A stretch of 64,000 nucleotides of DNA from Clavelina lepadiformis (Eukaryota > Chordata > Ascidiacea > Aplousobranchia > Clavelinidae): assembly GCF_947623445.1 (NCBI RefSeq), contig NC_135243.1, forward strand, positions 4,900,501-4,964,500. The letters run 5' to 3'. Of the stretch, positions 58,004 through 64,000 are shown piece by piece. A program made the position numbers and the translations under genes. A model generated the notes under the pieces. The model was not told the DNA's origin. It ran no database searches and worked only from the letters and a program-made list of their open reading frames with translations. Numbering within the stretch: the stretch's first letter is position 1; every line of letters begins with the position of its first letter.

Positions 58004-58275
58004 GGCTGGATAGCTGAGTGGGTGGTTAAAATGCTAAGCTCGTAATCATGCCGCCCCTGTTCGATACCTAGTTGCGTACTACCGTATTAGTGGACTACAG
58101 AGGCTACGCTGCCTTGGGCAAGGCATTAAAGACGCTTGATCCTGTTCAGTGGACCTGGTGGACAATTCTAAGGCCAAAATAATGTGATGTGTTGAATTTG
58201 TAATTGTGTTGAAGCTTTCTACTAGTAAAACACTTGCACAACCTAAATAAGTTTCGTTCTTACAGCTTTGATACA
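58004..58275 (+). mobile_element. tRNA-derived SINE
   Basis: The head GGCTGGATAGCTGAGTGGGT contains an RNA polymerase III A box (TAGCTGAGTGG, 58011-58021). A B box (GTTCGATAC) follows at 58059-58067. The cloverleaf does not close cleanly, so this is not an intact tRNA gene. Downstream is CTGCCTTGGGCAAGGCATTA, a block resembling conserved cores of several animal SINE families, then an unrelated tail with no clear poly(A) up to about 58275. No flanking duplication could be fixed. Confidence 0.65.
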
Positions 58276-61200
58276 AGACTTTTCATGATATAGTTATATT
58301 AGTTAGCGTACAGGCGAATGGCTTGTGGTACACAGTTCAGAAAACCTTGGCCTATATAGGCTATAATGCCTTCATCTATCTATCATGGTTTTCTCAGTTT
58401 TAAGGTCGATAACTCAAACTGTTTACTTTTTCTTTCAAAACCCAACCTATAGCTAGGAAAATCAATGAATGCAATGAATTTGAACTAGGCGGTATCAAAA
58501 GAATGATCACTAGTTGGCGCCTCCTTTTCTGCATGGAATATGAGCAATCACCTCAAATGAATGAACTTTGGTGATAGCAACTTCAGAATATTTCGTGTAA
58601 ACTACAATCTACATTAAAACATTGGAGTTCACGCAGAATTTCGATTTGTGTGATCTGATCTGTTGATGTTGTTGTTTAAATTTCCGGTATCTATCGCTGA
58701 TTGTTGTGGTTTGTGAAATAAAATTGAGGCATCCATCAATTATATGAAGTAGACAAGCAAAACATTTTTCTTTTTTCTTCAAGAGTAATCAAGTGCTCTC
58801 AAACGTAATTATTGAAGTCAATAAAGAGATTCCGCAATTACACTTGAAACAACAAGAGGATCGTAAACGACAAGAACCTATACAAAAACATGACGGTACC
58901 CTGCTAGGTCCTAATAAAGCTGAAAAATGGTAGGCCTAATTCGAAAAGAAAAACAATCGATTTTATTCTCAGTACTTCATGATTAGTTCTGTTTCTGATA
59001 TCTAATATAACATGTATTATACAACAACTAAACCCAAGAAAACGATGGAGGTCGCACAGCCAACTGTCATGCATAGCCTATGGCTATGGTGTTGCCGACT
59101 TGCCGCCGATGTTGGCATGTACAGCAAGACAGGACAGCAATGCGATCGTGGGGAACACCCGGAACAGAGCTATCTATTATCATTTTCAACTCAGTTTTAT
59201 ATTTTTGCTAAGCTCATATTTTATCAAACGACACTATGTCAACCGTAATTAATCACCCTAAAATCAGTTCGATTGTAAACCGCCTACTAATTACACTTGA
59301 CTTGACAGTGCAAGCTGAAATATTCGAAAATCTATTTAAAACACGGTTAATAGCAAAGATGTATACCGTTTTTTTGCACCATTAGTATTCGTAAGTGCAA
59401 CTTTATGATTTTTATGGCATACTTCAAAAATACTGTAATTTTCTAAAATGAACAAGTCACATGTCTGATACCCAGCCAGATTTTTACCGAAAAAGCTTTT
59501 TCAGAAAATTGAAAGGAAATTCGTGAAAGTCAAAAGTCGTTTTTTCTTCGAAAATAAAAGATCTAACGAGAAATTTGAATGTGTGGAAAAGTAAATTCAA
59601 CCAAATTGATTAAAGGTTAGGTTAGCCTATTTAGGCTAGGCTCACAGGGCAGCTTACAAGTATTAAGGCCTATTGCAAGCAAAATTCAGACAATTTTTCA
59701 AAGATTTGCGTCTCTGTCTTTTATTTTAAAGCCTGCGCATGATTCAAATTGTGCCTGTACGTTACGTCAATTTGCAGACCTCTGTACATTAAATTAGAAG
59801 TTAAATGACATTATTTGAACCAAAATTTTCAAAATTAGGTAATTGCCAAGGGACTTACGACAAGGAACATAGCCAAAAGCAAGCAAATTTGCTTGTTTAA
59901 AAGTAATCTTCGAAGCCACAAATCGATAAAGTAAGTCGTTGAATCAAACTGCAAGCACGCAAGTTTATTGCATTGTCAGTTGCAACAACGACAGTGTAAA
60001 TTGTTCAACAAATCTTAAAGCTGTAAAGGTTATAGAGTATAGACCTATACGCTAAACAGAAATTTAACGTCTTTATTTATGTATAAATTTATTGAACTGT
60101 AATGTAATGGTCATCACACGTATTGTTTCAATTTCAAAGAAGCATTTTACAACCAAAAAAATGAACGTTACATCATCACTCAATGGAACATCCTAAACAC
60201 GCGCTGACAATTTTCATGAATTTTTTTATTTCAGGTCATTTATTTTTTGCAAAGGTTGCATTGCTTTGGGTGGGTCGTTGATGACGTTTACATGAATATA
60301 AATTATTTAAGGACCAAGCAGTTTGTTTTCGTCTGTTTCTGTTGAAGCTGTACTCTTTCATCTGACAGTTAATTAACGTTGAATTTCATTTAAATTTATC
60401 ATCAATTGTCGAAGCCTACATTTTATGTTAAATATGATGTGTAACCTACATTTTGGGTCGAGTCGTTCGTTAAGCAAAAAGTAATAATTGTTTCATTTTA
60501 AAAGAATGATTTCAAAGTTGATGCAAAAACGTTTTACAAAATTGACAACGTTTTCGACCCTATTTTAAGAAAAACACGATGCTTGCTTTGAGAACACCAA
60601 AATCGACGTGAACAACGCAACACCATGCATTTCATCTTACAACAATACCATCTTCCATTAAACCCTAAAGTCTATGCAGCAGCATTTACTAGGCTATAAT
60701 TGCTTGAATTCGAAGAATTTCTGGATATAAATAACTGTTTAGGGGTTGGATCTTGCCGTAAGGTGGCAAGCTGCAGGTGTGAAAGGTCAACACACCAACG
60801 ACATTCGATGGAAATCTAATTTCATAGCTCCAAGAGAAACGTAAATTCGTTGATTGTTTTTGAACGAGTAATTTATTCCTGTGTGACATTGATTCTTTTT
60901 CTGAAAATATTTCACTGAAAGCATGTGTTCAGACCTTTAAATGCATCTTCATGAAACGACTGTCATTCTTTAACTATAGCTAAATCTATAACTTATACGT
61001 AGTTTCAAACACGCTTTTTTGAAGGAAATAGAAGCGGGTGTTTTCATTAAATGAATATTATTATTGGTGGAACAACTTGGGCATAAGAATATTGGAAACG
61101 CGTCGCCATAAATCAATACATTGAGGCAATTTCAAAATTCAACAAGCGTGCGCATTCGTACATTAATATGCACAGAGCGCAATTACCTACGAATAAAACG

Positions 61201-62654
61201 TTCTTTGCTGCACGTTCATTTGTAAAAGAAAAACATTTTTATGTAAAATATTACGAAGGATTTTTTCGGGGTGAAATTGAAAGCATCACGCCACAACACG
61301 TTCCTCTATGTGTAGACTTTAACCAAGAAAACTATGAACTGTTGTTATTTTGATAATAATTTGTCCGAATTCCTAACCCAATTATTGAAATTCTTCGGAT
61401 TCTATTTAAAGCCACTCGTTATGTTTTAAATAAAAGTAAACTTCCTCCTGTAACTTTACGACCAACACGAAGCTATTCAACGATCTTGATTCTGGAAATT
61501 CAAATGCTTACTCAATTCTTGATCAACTCCTTTTCACGATTTATGAAAGTTCGGCGAAATTTTAAAACAACAATTTTGGGAAAAATAAAAACAAGCTACT
61601 AGATTTAAAAATAAATTACCCGTTTTAAAGCACGTCACGTTCAACGAAAGTACGTGCTTGGCAACATTCATTTAAAAGCTTTTTGAAACACGGACATTTC
61701 TTTGAACTGTTTTATTGCCACATAACTTGACAATAAGCTAAACAGAGAAGAGAGAATAACCTCAATACTTTAATATTTCCTTTTATTTGGACAGGCGCTC
61801 GTTTTATGACATTTGTCGCTGACTAGACTATGTGTTTGCAGAAAGGCTCCAAGGTCAGCATCTGCTTTTATATAAGCCTACACTTCCACACGAGTATAAA
61901 GCATTATTCTGATGCTTTAATTTGTCAAACTGTCAAGCTTACAATAAGGTTTTCACGTGAACGTTCTGCTATATATCTATGCTATGTGTGCTATATAAAT
62001 ATGTTTTTAATTTGGTCACGAGTCATATAGGAAGGTAGGTCGAAGATAACAATCAACGTCCAACGTTCATATATCGCTGTTTACATTCTACGTTGCGAAC
62101 ATGTTTTGCAAAGATATTCTTTTTTCGTTGTGAACGCAATCGCTCACCCACAAAAGCGAATGTCAAACCATTAACAGGGCTTATTTCGTCGACCGGGTGT
62201 GCAGGACTAATGTGAAGACGAGTTTGAAACTGGTGTGAAAAGTGAAATGTATCTAATAAAGTACAGCGTAGGAGAGCTAAATATAGGCGTAATAGAATAA
62301 AGTAGGCGTAGGAGAGCTTACAATAACAAAAATGTATTATCAGACTCTATGACTCTATGCCGCCATTTTGACGACTAACCAGGCATAAGTTTGAAAAAAT
62401 TTTTAATTAACAACGACAAACTTTTGTTATCTTATCAAACAAATATCAAAGTTTTAATTGAAATCAACTTAAAACTTTTGAAAAAGCATTTTTGAGCATT
62501 TCACGTTTTTTGATGTATAGCTTCTCTACTAAGCTGGTAGCAAAAACTCCGTCTATATAGGCCTACGTGATAGATTATATTATATTATATATTGCATTGA
62601 CTTGTTGCCAAAGACTCATAGATTTTACAACACCTCGAAGCTGACGATTCACCA
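58276..62654. other. Long spacer upstream of the GPCR
   Basis: About 4.4 kb without a recognised gene. A 78-codon frame at 59012-59248 (plus) has a slightly unusual Cys/Trp-containing middle but no splice context or family. Frames at 60689-60889 (minus) and 61168-61353 (plus) begin with ATG but show no support. The GPCR promoter probably lies in the right part. Confidence 0.4.
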
Positions 62655-63874
62655 ATGGATACCGTCACAATCAACATGACAAATGGTGATGTCTTTGACG
62701 AATCGTGTAACATGACTTTGAGCGGAGAATATTTCGAGAACGGGTCATACAGTTGCTCATACATGTACCAGGTATACGGTGTCATTGTTTATATAACTCA
62801 TATACAAACACATCAGGAGAAGTTTAAAACATCAGGTCAAAGAAATCAGTCAAACGCTCCACTGGTAGTTTATGTTCTCAAGTATTGTTTGTGAGATATC
62901 GTTAAAAATACTCTGATCAAAATTGAAAGATTAATAAGTTAGGCGGTCACAAAGCGGTAAAGATAGTCAACCTACGAGACATACTATGACGTATACTTTT
63001 TGAATTTTGCCATGAATTGGCCACGACACAGCTCAGCTGGAGACTTATTGAAAATATTTACTTTGTTGTTTTCTCGTTGGTTTGTTTGTCTGTGGATTTC
63101 CTGTTTTCGTAGTAAACAAGTTACAAAAGCTCTTCAAAAGCGCAAGTTACAAAAGACTTGTGGTATACGTAGATGACAACCAGCGTTGACGTAATATTGG
63201 TCAGTTCCTAATATATTCTATCGCCGTCATTTAGAAACAGCTTTTAACTTGAAATAGTCTAATAAGCTATAACACGTTCATTGTAACACATACAGCATCG
63301 TCTTTAAATGCGACCCAAGTATCTATGCAAGGAACGTAATAATTTTTTTCTATTCCAATCTACAGTCGTTGTTGGACTGACGCTTCACAGCCGAAAATGT
63401 TATGTTACCCTGACACATTAATCGACATGATGTTAGTTTAGTTCAGCTCAACATCGCTCTTCACAGGAACGGTATCGTGACAGATTTAAGAGCGCGAACG
63501 TGGTTTTTAAATGCTGCGTTTTCAAACAAAACCTTTTCAAAGTGGTGCGTTTTTTCTTGGCCTTTTTGTGACCATGTCGTGTCAGTTATGTTGTTGACAA
63601 TGAACAAATATCAACAATGATGAAGACTTAAGATTAAATTATGGTTGTTTTCGGAAGGATTTTCTGAAGAAGAATCGTCTCGTGTTCGATGAACATCACC
63701 TTGCCAAGATCGTGGTCATCTGGGTTATCTTCTTTCTTTCCTGCTCCGGGAACTCCGCCGTCCTCTTCAGCGTCAATAGAAGAAGGAGCCAGGAACGATC
63801 CGGAAACACCCAGCTCCTGATGACGCATCTTGCAATTGCTAATCTCATCTTCACCTTCTTCGTTCTACCCATGG
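62655..63874 (+). CDS. Class A GPCR, GnRH/peptide-receptor-like, 5' exons only
   Basis: Exon 1 is 62655-62771 (39 codons) and exon 2 is 63670-63874, ending in phase 1 at a strong donor (CCCATGG|GTGAGT). The gene continues beyond the window. The N terminus is an extracellular tail with three N-glycosylation sequons (NMT, NMT, NGS). Exon 2 encodes transmembrane helix 1 (IVVIWVIFFLSCSGNSAVLF, with the GN pair of class A receptors), the intracellular loop RRRSQERSGNTQ and helix 2 (THLAIANLIFTFFVLPM), which ends at the typical GnRH/AKH/vasopressin-type PM turn. In that group the helix 2 LAxAxL core with Asn or Asp is standard. Here it is Asn, as in GnRH receptors. Ligand assignment is tentative. 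The alternative acceptor 3 bases downstream (GAAGAAG) would remove one Lys. Confidence 0.75.
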
Positions 63875-64000
63875 GTGAGTATCATCCAATTTTGTGTTCT
63901 TTGTGTGTAAACCGGATGAGGAGAATAGTAGCACTTGTAGGCTACCATAGAGTAGCTGTAAGCAGGTTTTTTTTTAAGGTTTGGTTTGGGTGACCGCTAA

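Noticed and set aside
59012..59248. 78-codon plus-strand frame with a Cys/Trp-containing middle
   Set aside because: Weak ATG context, no splice partners and no recognised motif; kept only as a note because part of it is less AT-biased than the surroundings.
1..64000. CRISPR arrays, bacterial operons, phage or viral genes
   Set aside because: No spaced identical direct repeats, no Shine-Dalgarno-led gene strings and no viral structural or polymerase motifs were seen. The sequence is intron-rich animal DNA.

Overview
The window reads as nuclear DNA of an invertebrate animal. It is AT-rich (roughly one third GC by eye), and its genes have many short exons, GT-AG introns and no bacterial-style operons. 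Gene content is metazoan: MRTO4, ASCC1, MRPL58/ICT1, two ABCB6 paralogues, STMP1, a D-2-hydroxyacid dehydrogenase and a class A GPCR. A compact rDNA piece also looks metazoan. An ascidian tunicate (Ciona-like) is my best guess from gene size, intron density and repeat texture, but that is inference. ORF-scale reading misses most genes here, so I rebuilt them exon by exon from protein similarity, splice sites and phase. For every complete multi-exon model the exon lengths sum to a multiple of three.  Layout. 1-19 kb is mostly non-genic and repeat-rich: two candidate small secreted-protein genes on the minus strand (1406-2627 and 9035-9536), one Cys-rich open exon (7922-8126), a tandem repeat field (10.7-14.7 kb) and a hAT-type MITE (16056-16385). 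19.0-24.8 kb (+) is MRTO4, whose third intron holds a decayed DNA transposon (20118-23428). Inserted in that transposon is a TIR-bounded pogo/Tigger-like element (21775-23038) whose whole interior is an rDNA segment (18S 3' end, ITS1, 5.8S, ITS2, 28S 5' end). ASCC1 (-, 24901-26658) is tail-to-tail with MRTO4. A 65-codon intronless gene candidate (-, 27095-27292) lies next to MRPL58 (+, 27593-30279). 31.5-39.4 kb and 43.1-51.6 kb (both -) are tandem ABCB6-like half-transporters with identical 17-exon structures. 53.5-55.9 kb (-) is a GhrA-type D-2-hydroxyacid dehydrogenase, with a 47-aa STMP1-like microprotein gene just upstream (56226-56369). 58.0-58.3 kb holds a tRNA-derived SINE. From 62655 to the window edge is the 5' part of a peptide-receptor-like GPCR.  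How the genes relate. Several are mitochondrial or organellar: MRPL58 rescues stalled mitoribosomes, ABCB6 is a porphyrin/heavy-metal-type ABC transporter of mitochondria, endolysosomes or plasma membrane, and STMP1 is an inner-membrane microprotein. MRTO4 acts in nucleolar 60S assembly and ASCC1 in RNA/alkylation-damage complexes. I see no new multi-gene system. The most unusual objects are the rDNA-carrying transposon, the probable gene-conversion tract in exon 16 of the ABCB6 pair, and the unrecognised small secreted or membrane proteins.
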